Source: Opitutia bacterium (GTDB taxonomy: Bacteria; Verrucomicrobiota; Verrucomicrobiia; Opitutales; Seribacteraceae). Taken from it: a DNA stretch of 33,111 nt. The translations under genes were made by a program, and so were the position numbers. Positions 15,089 to 23,952 of this stretch are shown here, one piece after another (position 1 is the first letter of the stretch; the number at the start of each line of letters is the position of its first letter). The stretch lies in NCBI GenBank assembly GCA_002713685.1, contig PATX01000035.1, forward strand, positions 1 to 33,111. Direction: 5' to 3'. The notes under the pieces were generated by a model. That model worked only from the letters and a program-made list of their open reading frames with translations. It did not search any database and was not told where the DNA came from.

Positions 15089-16708
15089 ATGCCTACTCAG
15101 CCATTCCGCGGAAATTTAGCTCAACATTTATTCAAAAATGCGAAAAATAAACCTAGTGCAATTGCTGTTATATCCCACCAAAATAAACCGTGTCATTGGA
15201 CTTTTAAAGATTTACACCAAGATGTTGTTAAATGTGCGTCATTTTTCCTTAGCAAAGGAATAAGAAAAGCAGATCGCACGCTCTTAATGGTAAATCCTGG
15301 TTACGATTTAATTATATATTGTTTTGCATTACTTTACATCGGATCAATTCCAATAATAATTGATCCGGGTATGGGTTTATTTTCACTACTTAAATGTGTT
15401 AGACGCTCGAAACCTAAAGTATTGTTAACCATACCATTGATTGGCTTCATTAGTTGGTTTTTTCGCAAAACATTTTCAACTGTAAAAATAAAACTGCCAC
15501 TTGCAAAAAATTTTATCTCCAAAATCAAAAATATACCGTTAGTTGAAAACCTAAAGAATGAGGAAGCAGATGATTCAGACCTTGCAGCGATTGTCTTTAC
15601 TTCAGGATCGACTGGGTCCCCTAAGGGCGTCCGATATCTTCACAAAAATTTTAATGCACAAATTCAAGTTTTAAAAGATATATTTGGCATAACTGAGGGA
15701 GAAATAGACCTAGTTACTTTACCAGTTTTTTCTCTTTTTAATCCGGCGCTTGGAGTTACATCAGTAATTCCTAAAATGAATCCAAGAAAACCAGCTAGAG
15801 CAGAAGCATGTAATTTATTGGAGGCAATTAAAAAATATAAAACAACTTCGGCATTTTGTTCTCCCATAATTGGGTCCAAAATAATGGATTTCTGTGAAAA
15901 GCATAGAGAAAAGCTACCTAACATGAATCGCATAATGTTAGCCGGTGCACCTTCCTCGCCATATCTAATCAGTTCGTTATCGACTTATTTGCCAAATGGA
16001 AGAGTTATTGTTCCTTACGGAGCAACCGAAGCACTCCCAGTATCGTATTCGGATCATGTGACTATAAAACAACTTTCCAAATCAACGCTTGAAGGTGAAG
16101 GCTCAAACTTAGGAAAAGCTGTGCAGGGAATATCAATATTACTTTTTCCAATTAGGAATTCTCCTTTACCTAACGAATCTGATGAAACAATAAAGCCGTT
16201 AAAGGAAAAATTTATAACTGGCGAGATATGTGTATCCGGTGAAACAGTAACGGACGGATACGACCATATGCCAGGGGCAACCAGAGATGCTCGATTTACT
16301 TTTAACGGAAAAGAATACCATCGAATGGGTGATTTAGGATATTGGGATAAAGATAAAAACCTTCGGTTTATGGGACGAAAAGCTGAATGTGTCTTAACAG
16401 AATCTGGCCCACTTGAAACTGAAAGATGCGAACCCATTTTTAATGAAATTAAAGGTGTTAAAAGGTGCGCACTCATCGGAATTGGCCATGATAAATTAAA
16501 AGAACCATCTTTGGTGGTAGAGATAGATAAGAAAGTAAGAATTACAAAAGAAGAAGTTAAGGAAGAAATACTTAATTTACTTACAAACGATTACTCTAGA
16601 TTTGGTATCACCAAAGTTTATTTTGAAAAAAAGTTGCCAGTAGACGCGAGACATAATGCAAAAATTCACAGATTAAGTTTATCCAAAAAATGGACATCTA
16701 TTGTGTAG
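15089..16708 (+). CDS. oleC: OleC-like beta-lactone synthetase (AMP-dependent)
   Basis: A 539-residue adenylate-forming enzyme. The ATP loop is FTSGSTGSPKGV (170-181); then come GATEALPVSYSD, YHRMGDLGYWDKDKNLRFMGRKAE and, at the C-terminus, LPVDARHNAKIHR, in which the HNAKI lysine is the expected catalytic residue. The C-terminal pattern, the VNPGYDLI region and the DPGMGLFSLLKCV block match OleC enzymes rather than general fatty acyl-CoA ligases. In the known pathway OleC converts a 2-alkyl-3-hydroxy acid to a cis beta-lactone with ATP, after OleA condensation and OleD reduction. The immediate downstream oleD supports this strongly. Neither oleA nor oleB is in the window. The family is often annotated only as fatty acid-CoA ligase. 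Confidence 0.82.
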   Translation: MPTQPFRGNLAQHLFKNAKNKPSAIAVISHQNKPCHWTFKDLHQDVVKCASFFLSKGIRKADRTLLMVNPGYDLIIYCFALLYIGSIPIIIDPGMGLFSLLKCVRRSKPKVLLTIPLIGFISWFFRKTFSTVKIKLPLAKNFISKIKNIPLVENLKNEEADDSDLAAIVFTSGSTGSPKGVRYLHKNFNAQIQVLKDIFGITEGEIDLVTLPVFSLFNPALGVTSVIPKMNPRKPARAEACNLLEAIKKYKTTSAFCSPIIGSKIMDFCEKHREKLPNMNRIMLAGAPSSPYLISSLSTYLPNGRVIVPYGATEALPVSYSDHVTIKQLSKSTLEGEGSNLGKAVQGISILLFPIRNSPLPNESDETIKPLKEKFITGEICVSGETVTDGYDHMPGATRDARFTFNGKEYHRMGDLGYWDKDKNLRFMGRKAECVLTESGPLETERCEPIFNEIKGVKRCALIGIGHDKLKEPSLVVEIDKKVRITKEEVKEEILNLLTNDYSRFGITKVYFEKKLPVDARHNAKIHRLSLSKKWTSIV

Positions 16709-16732
16709 ACACATTATAAGTAATTCAATCTG

Positions 16733-17719
16733 ATGAAAATTCTTGTAACAGGAGGTAGAGGATTTGTAGGTACGGCATTGAGCATCAAACTTCGGCAACT
16801 CGGGCATGAAGTTGAAACTCTAAGTAGATCAGCGTCCCATATCGATGATTCTCAATTCAGGCATCATCCAGTTGACCTCACCGAGGTCTTAAAACACCCG
16901 CAATTATTTCGCAATATCGACTGTATCTTTCATGTAGCCGCAAAAGCTGGGATCGACGGAAAATATGATGGTTATTATGCGGTTAATTATTTAGGTACCA
17001 AAAATTTGTTAAAAGTAGCTAGAAGAATGGGAGTTAGATTTTTTATTTACACAAGTTCGCCAAGTGTAGTTTTTTCAAAAGAGCCTATTGTCAACGGAAA
17101 GGAAGATTTACCTTATGTATCAAACAATTTATCTCCATATTCATCAACGAAAGCAATGGCAGAAAAAGAAGTTTTATTATCTAATGATTCTTCTTTTTCT
17201 ACCTTAGCACTTAGGCCGCACTTAGTATGGGGAGAAGGCGATCCTCATCTTTTACCAAAAGTCATAAATCGACATAAGGTAGGCAAACTTAGAATTGTGG
17301 GTGAGGGAATTAACCGTGTTGACTTGACTCACATAGATAATGTAGTCCATGCCCACATAACGGCTTTAAACGCATTAGTGAGTGGTAGCCCTGTGAGTGG
17401 AAAATCCTATTTCATATCCCAAAATGAACCAGTAAAATTATGGGAGTGGCTGAACTCACTTTTTGACTTATTAAGTTTAAAGCCTTTAGACCAAAAAGTC
17501 AGTTTCTCCAAAGCGTACGCAACTGGAGCTTTATTGGAAAAGTTATGGAAAATTTTATTTCTTAAAAGTGAAGTACCGATGACCCGATTTATTGCATGCC
17601 AGCTCGCTCATGATCATTGGTTCTCGACCAGGCAGGCAAATTTAGATTTTGGATACGAACCTATCCTTTCCATGGAAGAAGCATTAAATAAAACTATTCC
17701 ATGGTTAAAAACGATTTGA
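16733..17719 (+). CDS. oleD: OleD-like NAD(P)-dependent 2-alkyl-3-ketoacid reductase
   Basis: A 328-residue extended short-chain dehydrogenase. The nucleotide-binding TGGRGFVG is at residues 6-13. The blocks FHVAAKAGIDGKYDGYYAVN and YTSSPSVVF are diagnostic of OleD-type reductases, and the catalytic pair is YSSTK (Tyr136, Lys140). Near the middle, RPHLVWGEGDPHLLPK and DLTHIDNVVHAH are family-typical. It should reduce the 2-alkyl-3-keto acid made by OleA to the hydroxy acid used by OleC. The ATG lies 24 bases after the oleC stop. The end of the gene is 6 bases from the convergent RNA methyltransferase gene. Confidence 0.83.
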   Translation: MKILVTGGRGFVGTALSIKLRQLGHEVETLSRSASHIDDSQFRHHPVDLTEVLKHPQLFRNIDCIFHVAAKAGIDGKYDGYYAVNYLGTKNLLKVARRMGVRFFIYTSSPSVVFSKEPIVNGKEDLPYVSNNLSPYSSTKAMAEKEVLLSNDSSFSTLALRPHLVWGEGDPHLLPKVINRHKVGKLRIVGEGINRVDLTHIDNVVHAHITALNALVSGSPVSGKSYFISQNEPVKLWEWLNSLFDLLSLKPLDQKVSFSKAYATGALLEKLWKILFLKSEVPMTRFIACQLAHDHWFSTRQANLDFGYEPILSMEEALNKTIPWLKTI

Positions 17720-17725
17720 AGAAAA

Positions 17726-18514
17726 TTATCTACGATTAATTTCGGCAAGAACAACCGCGGCAGCACAATTTAAGTTCATTGAACTAGCTTTCCCACTCAT
17801 TGGAATAGATAGCATAACCTTCAAATACTCATCCCAAAATGAACCCAATCCCCTGCTTTCGTTTCCCATGACTATCGCGGTTTGTCTGGAAAAATTATGC
17901 TCGTAAATCGTTTTGGATGCTTTTGAGCTCGTTCCAATCAATGAAAAACCGGATTCTTTCACCCATTCAACTATCTTATCTTTTTCACATGAGAAAACGG
18001 GCATACTTGCAAAAAGCCCCATGGAAGACCTGATTACATTCGGATTGAAAAAATCTACAGCTGAATCTGTCAGTACAATGGCTTCAACTCCCATCGCTTC
18101 TGCTGTTCTGAGGATGGCACCCAGATTACCTGGTTTTTCAACTTCATCCAAAATAAGAATTAAATCTCTACTTTCATTTATACAATTATCTAGATCAAGG
18201 CTCCAACTTTTAGCGACCCCGATAATCTCGGTTCCCTCTCCACGATAGGAAGCTTTTTTCATCGGAGCATCGGCAAGTTCAAAATTTGGAATGCTTCTAG
18301 TTAGTTCTAGCAGTGAAGATAGTTCATCTTTTGATTGTGTATTTTGTGGGAAGAAAATTTCATCTAGTTCGCGTCCCCCTATCAGCATTGCTTCAATTTC
18401 TCTCTTACCCTCTAAAAAAAATAAGCCCGTCTCTTTTCGATAACGACTTGATTTCCGCAGTCTTACCAGATGCTTAACTTTTGAATTTGTTGTACTTTCT
18501 ATTCTCGATTGCAC
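17726..18514 (-). CDS. TrmH/SpoU family RNA 2'-O-methyltransferase
   Basis: A 262-residue SPOUT-class methyltransferase. An N-terminal substrate-binding domain (residues 1-95, including SKVKHLVRLRKSSRYRKETG and FFLEGKREIEAML) is followed by the three SPOUT motifs: EKPGNLGAILRTAEAMG, AIVMGNESRGLG and IPMSGKASSMNLNCAAAVVL, which form the knot that binds S-adenosylmethionine. It methylates a ribose in rRNA or tRNA; whether it is RlmB-like or another subtype cannot be decided. The start is GTG at 18514, with no alternative ATG nearby. It is divergent from the next RNA methyltransferase gene, with a gap of about 55 bases. Confidence 0.88.
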   Translation of the reverse strand: MQSRIESTTNSKVKHLVRLRKSSRYRKETGLFFLEGKREIEAMLIGGRELDEIFFPQNTQSKDELSSLLELTRSIPNFELADAPMKKASYRGEGTEIIGVAKSWSLDLDNCINESRDLILILDEVEKPGNLGAILRTAEAMGVEAIVLTDSAVDFFNPNVIRSSMGLFASMPVFSCEKDKIVEWVKESGFSLIGTSSKASKTIYEHNFSRQTAIVMGNESRGLGSFWDEYLKVMLSIPMSGKASSMNLNCAAAVVLAEINRR

Positions 18515-18569
18515 TTGTTTTAAAAAAACGGCTTTGCCTGATTATTGCGAGATGTTTAGGCAGATGATG

Positions 18570-19790
18570 ATGAATTCTTCGCCAAAAGGTTTTAAGCCCG
18601 ACCCATATCCATATCATCACATTATGGACCTTAGTATTGAATCACTCACCAATTTGGGCTTGGGTTTAGGAAGAGACAATGGATGGGTTATTCAGGTGCC
18701 GTTTGTATTGCCTGGTGAAAAAATTCGTGCCCGTATTTACCGAAATCACAAAAATTACTCTTCGGCTGATTGTGTTTCATTATTGGAAAGATCTCCCCAA
18801 AGAGTAAATCCGTCATGCGAACTTTTTGGAGAGTGCGGAGGTTGCCAATACCAACACCTAAATTATGAATCCCAGTTAAAATGGAAGCAGAAACAAGTGG
18901 AAGATTCTTTTACAAGGATTGGAGGAGTTGCGTTAGATGTGAATGAAACTATTTCTTCTCCAAGACAATATAAATACCGATCAAAACTTACCCCTCATTT
19001 TGAAAAACCTAACACGAAACATCCATTTAAAGTTGGGTTTTTAAAACAGGGAACAAGAAGGTCAGTCATTGACATAAATCAATGCCCGATTGCAACTGAG
19101 GCCATCAATCAGGCACTTCCTATCGCCAAGCAAAACCTCGCGGACAAAAAACATACCCTTAAAAAAGGAGGAACTTTACTTCTCAGAGACACCAATGGAA
19201 ATATCTCAACCGACTCTAATGAGTTTGTTCAAGAAAGAGTTGGCAACCTAACATTTCAGTTTCGGGCAGGAGAGTTTTTTCAAAACAATCCTTTCATCCT
19301 ACAAAAGTTAGTTGATTATGTCATTCGTCAATCTTGCCTTGGAGGGGCAGCCTTTTTAATTGATGCTTATTGTGGTAGCGGTCTTTTTGGCATTTCCGCG
19401 GCTTCTCATTTCAAAAAAGTAATTGGGATAGAAATCAGTCGAGAGGGATTTCTGGGAGCCCAAGCAAATGCAGAGCTCAATAGAATCAAAAATGCAGAAT
19501 TTATTCTTGGGGATGCTTCTTCTATTTTCGAAACAATAGACTCAACTTTTCAACCGTGTACACTTCTGGTTGACCCACCCAGAAAAGGCTGTGACCCAGA
19601 TTTCCTCGAGCAGGCATTGGCATTTAAACCCCAGTCGATTGTCTATATTTCTTGCGATCCTGCCACTCAGGCCCGTGATGCAAAAATCTTAATTGAAGGA
19701 GGCTACTGTATTACAGATATTCAGCCCTTCGATCTTTTTCCGCAAACCCGGCATATAGAGTCAGTAGTAACAATGAAAAGGAATTTCTAG
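18570..19790 (+). CDS. TrmA/RlmD-type 23S rRNA or tRNA uracil-C5 methyltransferase
   Basis: A 406-residue S-adenosylmethionine-dependent methyltransferase. It opens with a TRAM RNA-binding domain (SIESLTNLGLGLGR, VPFVLPGEKIRARI). An iron-sulfur cluster site follows, CELFGECGGCQYQHL plus a later Cys in INQCPIA. The methyltransferase domain has DAYCGSGLFGISAA, LVDPPRKGCDP and ISCDPATQARD; the last holds the catalytic cysteine. The frame extends upstream to a TTG at 18534, and several ATGs follow at 18552, 18564, 18567 and 18570. I chose 18570 because an AGG precedes it at suitable spacing and the conserved N-terminus begins there. The exact uracil modified cannot be assigned. Its stop overlaps the stop of the convergent lipoate-ligase-like gene by 4 bases. 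Confidence 0.88.
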   Translation: MNSSPKGFKPDPYPYHHIMDLSIESLTNLGLGLGRDNGWVIQVPFVLPGEKIRARIYRNHKNYSSADCVSLLERSPQRVNPSCELFGECGGCQYQHLNYESQLKWKQKQVEDSFTRIGGVALDVNETISSPRQYKYRSKLTPHFEKPNTKHPFKVGFLKQGTRRSVIDINQCPIATEAINQALPIAKQNLADKKHTLKKGGTLLLRDTNGNISTDSNEFVQERVGNLTFQFRAGEFFQNNPFILQKLVDYVIRQSCLGGAAFLIDAYCGSGLFGISAASHFKKVIGIEISREGFLGAQANAELNRIKNAEFILGDASSIFETIDSTFQPCTLLVDPPRKGCDPDFLEQALAFKPQSIVYISCDPATQARDAKILIEGGYCITDIQPFDLFPQTRHIESVVTMKRNF

Positions 19791-20482
19791 TTTCTAACTC
19801 TATTTTTTTTCCAATCTAGGGATGCAAATTGTTTGTTCAATTTGTCTATTTCAGAAGAGAAACTATTAGGCCATGCCACTTTATTATTTTTCTCACTGAG
19901 CATTTCTGCGAAGAATTTAATGAGGTTGTCCTCAAATCTTAATCTGTTCAAATTCCAGTCTTTTTGCATAATAATTGTCCCCTGCAAAAGAACCCCTTTA
20001 CGAGATCTCTTCATCGCTGCTCCAGCTATTTTTTTTGAAAAATCAAAATTCATAAGATCCCAACCAACTGGTTCTTCAAAACAATTTCCAGGTATTGTTT
20101 TTTCCTTTTTTGTCGGGCAAGGTTGCAGGTTAGTTTCGACTCCCTCTTTGCTAAAGGCAGATAAAATACACAAATGCACTTCCTTGTATAAATCAAGAGG
20201 AGCCATTTTAAATGAATCGTGCATACTCGGGAGCACGAGACAGTAAGTCCAATCTTTTCCATGCTTGACTATGCCGCCACCCGTTGGTCTACGGATTAAA
20301 CGATCTATCTCTGTAGAAGTTTCTTGCTCTGCCCATTTCCAGTCCTGACCATACCCAAAACTGATTTCTGGTTCTGTCCATTGATAATGGCGAAATGTTG
20401 GTGTAACTGCATTTTCAAACAGCCACCAATCAGTGGCCATATTCTTCAGACCCGTATCTTTGGCATAAGGCAAAGTGAGCAT
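19787..20482 (-). CDS. Lipoate-protein ligase A-like protein
   Basis: A 231-residue protein of the BPL/LplA/LipB fold. The lipoyl-AMP loop RRPTGGGIVKHGKDWTYC is at residues 64-81, the catalytic lysine motif KKIAGAAMKRSRKGVLLQG is around residues 150-168, and SFGYGQDW is at 41-48. It would attach lipoate, or a related acid, to E2 or GcvH domains in the cytoplasm. It is short because it lacks the separate C-terminal accessory domain of E. coli LplA. The gene starts 3 bases after the stop of the upstream reductase and is co-transcribed with it. Octanoyl- or biotinyl-transferase activity cannot be excluded. Confidence 0.8.
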   Translation of the reverse strand: MLTLPYAKDTGLKNMATDWWLFENAVTPTFRHYQWTEPEISFGYGQDWKWAEQETSTEIDRLIRRPTGGGIVKHGKDWTYCLVLPSMHDSFKMAPLDLYKEVHLCILSAFSKEGVETNLQPCPTKKEKTIPGNCFEEPVGWDLMNFDFSKKIAGAAMKRSRKGVLLQGTIIMQKDWNLNRLRFEDNLIKFFAEMLSEKNNKVAWPNSFSSEIDKLNKQFASLDWKKNRVRN

Positions 20483-20485
20483 TTT

Positions 20486-21448
20486 TTATAATCGTAAAAC
20501 ATATTTTGAAGGGTCTTCTGCATTTTCCCTGTACCATTTGTAGAGCCTGTGAGGGACTTCGAGTCCCTCGACTTGCTCCTCTATACCCTGAGGCTTTGTT
20601 TTGATTTTACCGAGCAACGGTGAAAGCTCAAATGTTAATCTGGAAGGGCGTTTACCTGCCTCAATAAAAGAATCATTGAGCGAACCCCTCTTGATTAAAT
20701 TTGTCGATAAACCAAACCTTTCAAGGATCCTAAGACCCAATTCATATCGGGTTAGTACATCATCACCCGCCCAATGAAAAAGGCCATTAAGGTTGGGTCT
20801 TTCAAGTAACTCAACTACCACGGATGCGACATTATCGGCAGAACAGGGTTGCCGATATTCATCATCAAATAAAGTGAGCGGCTTCCCTTTCTGAATGGAT
20901 TCAAAAATTCTTTCATGAGGACTACGGTTTGCTCTCGGACTATTTCCGTTCATCAAGGTAAGCCTCAAAACAACTACATTCTCATCCGCAGCAAAAAGTA
21001 CTTTTTTCTCCGATTCAAGTTTTTGATTTCCATATTCGTTTAGCGGACCTGGAGTGTCTGTTGAGCGATAAGGCTCTTCCCTTCCGCCAAAGACCATATC
21101 ACTTGAAATATGTATAAATCTGGCACCAAGATGTGTGGAAATTTCAGCTAGTTTTTGCGCCGAATTAACATTTATTCTTCTGGCGGTCTTAGGGTCTTGA
21201 TTCACGACATCTGGAGAAGATATTGCCGCACAGTTAATGATTGCATCGGGCCATAAATCCAAAAGTTCTCGAGTAACCTTGCTCCCGTCATCCAAATCCA
21301 AAAACCTAAATGATTCAAAGACGCTATTTTTATCATCAAGCAAGCGATAAGGGATTGTTTGAAATCCTCGCAGTTTCAATCCTTGATTAATTGTCCACCC
21401 CAGTAGACCTGATGCTCCAAACAATGCTACTCTCACCCTGCCAATCAT
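20486..21448 (-). CDS. RmlD-like NAD(P)-dependent sugar-nucleotide reductase/SDR
   Basis: A 320-residue extended SDR. The nucleotide-binding loop is LFGASGLLGW (residues 9-18), then INCAAISSPDVV, FIHISSDMVFGG and a catalytic YGNQKLESEKKV (Tyr-x-x-x-Lys). FHWAGDDVLTRYELG follows in the substrate part. This is the layout of dTDP-4-dehydrorhamnose reductase (RmlD) and of the related regulatory subunit of methionine adenosyltransferase. No rmlA, rmlB or rmlC is adjacent, so a true rhamnose role is uncertain. It is divergent from hisC and ends 3 bases before the lipoate-ligase-like gene. Confidence 0.75.
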   Translation of the reverse strand: MIGRVRVALFGASGLLGWTINQGLKLRGFQTIPYRLLDDKNSVFESFRFLDLDDGSKVTRELLDLWPDAIINCAAISSPDVVNQDPKTARRINVNSAQKLAEISTHLGARFIHISSDMVFGGREEPYRSTDTPGPLNEYGNQKLESEKKVLFAADENVVVLRLTLMNGNSPRANRSPHERIFESIQKGKPLTLFDDEYRQPCSADNVASVVVELLERPNLNGLFHWAGDDVLTRYELGLRILERFGLSTNLIKRGSLNDSFIEAGKRPSRLTFELSPLLGKIKTKPQGIEEQVEGLEVPHRLYKWYRENAEDPSKYVLRL

Positions 21449-21538
21449 AAGAAAGAGATCCTAAGTCACAATACATGATTTAAAGAAAAAGCTTTTCCTT
21501 GAAGTAAATAGCGGTTGAAGTTATTTTACATATAAATA

Positions 21539-22633
21539 ATGAATCTATCGCAACTTGCGAATCCTCGCATCCTTGATCAACCCGTCTATACACCAGGCAA
21601 GCCAATCGAACAAGTTGCTGCCCAATTCGGTTTTACTTCCCAAGAAATTGTTAAGCTTGCCTCGAATGAAAACCCTTGGGGGGCATCTCCCAAAGCCCTT
21701 CAGAATGCAAAACTTGCACTTGAAAAAGTACACTTATATCCGGATGGAAGCGGAACTTTTTTGATCGATAAACTTGCCTCCAAATTCTCCCTGCATCCTG
21801 ATCAAATCATACTAGGAAATGGCTCCAATGAAATCATTGAGTTGCTGGGGCATGTTTTCATAAATGCCAAAGATGAAATTATTTTCGGTGAACATGCTTT
21901 TCCAGTTTACAAACTAGTTACACTCTTAATGGGCGGAGTACCAGTTGCAACTCATATGCCAGACTTCAAGCATGACCTTGGTATAATTCTTGATTCCATT
22001 ACCCCCAACACAAAAATTATTTTTCTCCCAAGTCCAAACAATCCGACTGGTACTGCAAACTCAGTTAGTGAAATTATTTCTTTTGTAGACCAACTTCCCG
22101 ATCATGTAATTTTATGTCTTGATGAAGCCTATGTGGAATATCTCGAAACCCCTCCTGACATTCGACCTCTCATTGAATCAGGAAAAAAAATCATCGGCTT
22201 GCGTACATTTTCAAAAATTCACGGACTTGCTGGTCTAAGAATTGGATACGGTTACGGGTCCAAGTATATGATTTCTTTACTTGAGAAGGCTAGACAGCCT
22301 TTCAATGTTAATGCCATTGCACAAGCAGCCGCGAGCAGTGCAATTGAAGATGAAGATTGGGTTATGCTTTGTCGCAGGAGGAATGAAATTGGATTGAAGC
22401 AACTCGAAATCGGCCTGACTCGTATTGGCCTGGAGTTTGTTCCAAGTAAGGCAAACTTTATTTTGGCCAATGTTGGAAGTAGTCAAAAAGCCTTTGAAGA
22501 ATTGCAAAAGAAAGGTGTCATAACCAGGCCCATGTCTGGTAAATTAGAGAGTTACCTACGCATATCTGTTGGCACCGAATTAGAAAATGAAAAGGCTTTG
22601 AGCAATCTAGAAGAAATTCTTCCTGAACTGTAA
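21539..22633 (+). CDS. hisC: Histidinol-phosphate aminotransferase
   Basis: A 364-residue fold-type I PLP enzyme. Landmarks are LASNENPWGASPKA, LGNGSNEIIELL, FLPSPNNPTGTANS, CLDEAYVEY and the PLP lysine in RTFSKIHGLAGLRIGYG. Together with the ITRPMSGKLESYLRISVGT C-terminus these are typical of HisC. It transfers an amino group from glutamate to imidazole acetol phosphate in histidine synthesis. Activity on aromatic amino-acid precursors is common in the family. The start codon lies 90 bases from the divergent reductase start. The CorC-like gene follows after 5 bases. hisF is also in the window, about 6 kb away, so the his genes are not in one operon. Confidence 0.92.
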   Translation: MNLSQLANPRILDQPVYTPGKPIEQVAAQFGFTSQEIVKLASNENPWGASPKALQNAKLALEKVHLYPDGSGTFLIDKLASKFSLHPDQIILGNGSNEIIELLGHVFINAKDEIIFGEHAFPVYKLVTLLMGGVPVATHMPDFKHDLGIILDSITPNTKIIFLPSPNNPTGTANSVSEIISFVDQLPDHVILCLDEAYVEYLETPPDIRPLIESGKKIIGLRTFSKIHGLAGLRIGYGYGSKYMISLLEKARQPFNVNAIAQAAASSAIEDEDWVMLCRRRNEIGLKQLEIGLTRIGLEFVPSKANFILANVGSSQKAFEELQKKGVITRPMSGKLESYLRISVGTELENEKALSNLEEILPEL

Positions 22634-22638
22634 ATCAA

Positions 22639-23952
22639 ATGATTGCTGAAAACCTGCCAACTGCACAGCTTTTTGTTGCGTGGTGTACTCTTGTTGTTTG
22701 GTCCGTCATGCTAGGAATTTATCGTACTCTAGTTGATCGAATCAGATCTGGATTGGCAGCAACACCAAAATCCGGACATAGAATCAACAAATTATTGTCT
22801 GATTGTCTAGGTTTACCCAATCATGAAAGACCATTTCACATCGAGGCTTCCACTCTTTCTTCTCTTCAAGTCTTTTTTGGTTTTCTTGTATTTTCAAACC
22901 AAAGTGAGTTTTTTTTCCATGTTTGGGGAAACTCTGCATTCTTCTTCCCGCTTTGCTTTCTTTGTGCCCTTGCTCTAGAAAGGATTTCTTCTTGGCTAAT
23001 CCCAAAAAGAATCAGTCAAACATCAAAAATAGAGACTCAATTAAGGATTGCCCTCATTCCCGTGCTTCTTGTTAGAATCCTAGCGAAACCTCTTAGTTTG
23101 CTCATGCGGTTTCTTGAAAAAGTGTTTCAGTCCCCCACCCAAAAGATAATCAGCGAACAGGAAGAGGAAAGTGAAGTTGCGGATCATATTAGAATCGTTG
23201 GTAGGGAGGGAACGAATTTAGATCCAGACATTCTTCAAATAATGGGAAATACCATTGAGATGAGCTTGTTAAAGGTGAATGATGTAATGATTCCAAGAAA
23301 CCAAGTGCAAATCTTGGATGTAAATGATTCATTTGTAACAAATCTTGAAATCGCAAAAAATTGCGGCCACACAAGACTGCCTCTTTGTGAAAATGACTTG
23401 GATAAATGTTTGGGCATTATCCATGTTAAATATGCATTTCGCTCCTTCTCAGATAAGAGTAACAGCGTGGACTTACGAAAGATCACCAAAGCACCCGCAC
23501 AACTTTCAAGGGAAGAAGCGTTGCCAGTAGCCCTCAAGCGAATGATGAAACTAAAAGTTCACATGGCTTTAGTTAAGGATGAGTTTGGCGGTATTGACGG
23601 GGTCATTACTCTAGAGGACATCCTGGAGGAAGTAGTCGGGGAAATTCAGGATGAATTTGACGCGGATGAAAAACCCATTGAGAAAATTGGTAAGAACAAA
23701 TGGAGAGTGTCCGGACTCTCGCCTGTTCATGAATTCCCTGAAAGAATAAGCCTATTTGAGCAAGAAGATGATACGGCAACAATTGGTGGAGTCATTACTG
23801 GAGAACTTGGCAGGATTCCAGAAAACGGTGAATTACTGCAGCTTCCAGGTTTAAATGTGCTGGTTTTGGATGCAGACGATACCCGTGTGTTATCATTGGA
23901 AATTGAAATGGCTGATACAACCGAGGGAATCACTTCCGAGGAAACAGAATAA
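22639..23952 (+). CDS. CorC/HlyC-type membrane CBS-domain protein
   Basis: A 437-residue protein with three or so hydrophobic stretches in the first 165 residues. A linker leads to a paired CBS module (DVMIPRNQVQILDVNDSF, LGIIHVKYAF, LVKDEFGGIDGVITLEDILE) and a C-terminal CorC_HlyC domain (WRVSGLSPVHEF, IGGVITGELGRIPENGE). This is the layout of the CNNM/CorC family, implicated in magnesium and cobalt export or homeostasis. The N-terminal region does not show the usual GxxSGxETA motif of the DUF21/CNNM domain, so it is diverged. It is 5 bases after hisC. Its last 23 bases overlap the convergent metG gene. Confidence 0.82.
   Translation: MIAENLPTAQLFVAWCTLVVWSVMLGIYRTLVDRIRSGLAATPKSGHRINKLLSDCLGLPNHERPFHIEASTLSSLQVFFGFLVFSNQSEFFFHVWGNSAFFFPLCFLCALALERISSWLIPKRISQTSKIETQLRIALIPVLLVRILAKPLSLLMRFLEKVFQSPTQKIISEQEEESEVADHIRIVGREGTNLDPDILQIMGNTIEMSLLKVNDVMIPRNQVQILDVNDSFVTNLEIAKNCGHTRLPLCENDLDKCLGIIHVKYAFRSFSDKSNSVDLRKITKAPAQLSREEALPVALKRMMKLKVHMALVKDEFGGIDGVITLEDILEEVVGEIQDEFDADEKPIEKIGKNKWRVSGLSPVHEFPERISLFEQEDDTATIGGVITGELGRIPENGELLQLPGLNVLVLDADDTRVLSLEIEMADTTEGITSEETE

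Noticed and set aside
16054-16476. A 140-codon open frame antisense to oleC
   Set aside because: It overlaps the conserved adenylation motifs of oleC and has no sign of independent coding, such as a ribosome site or domain.
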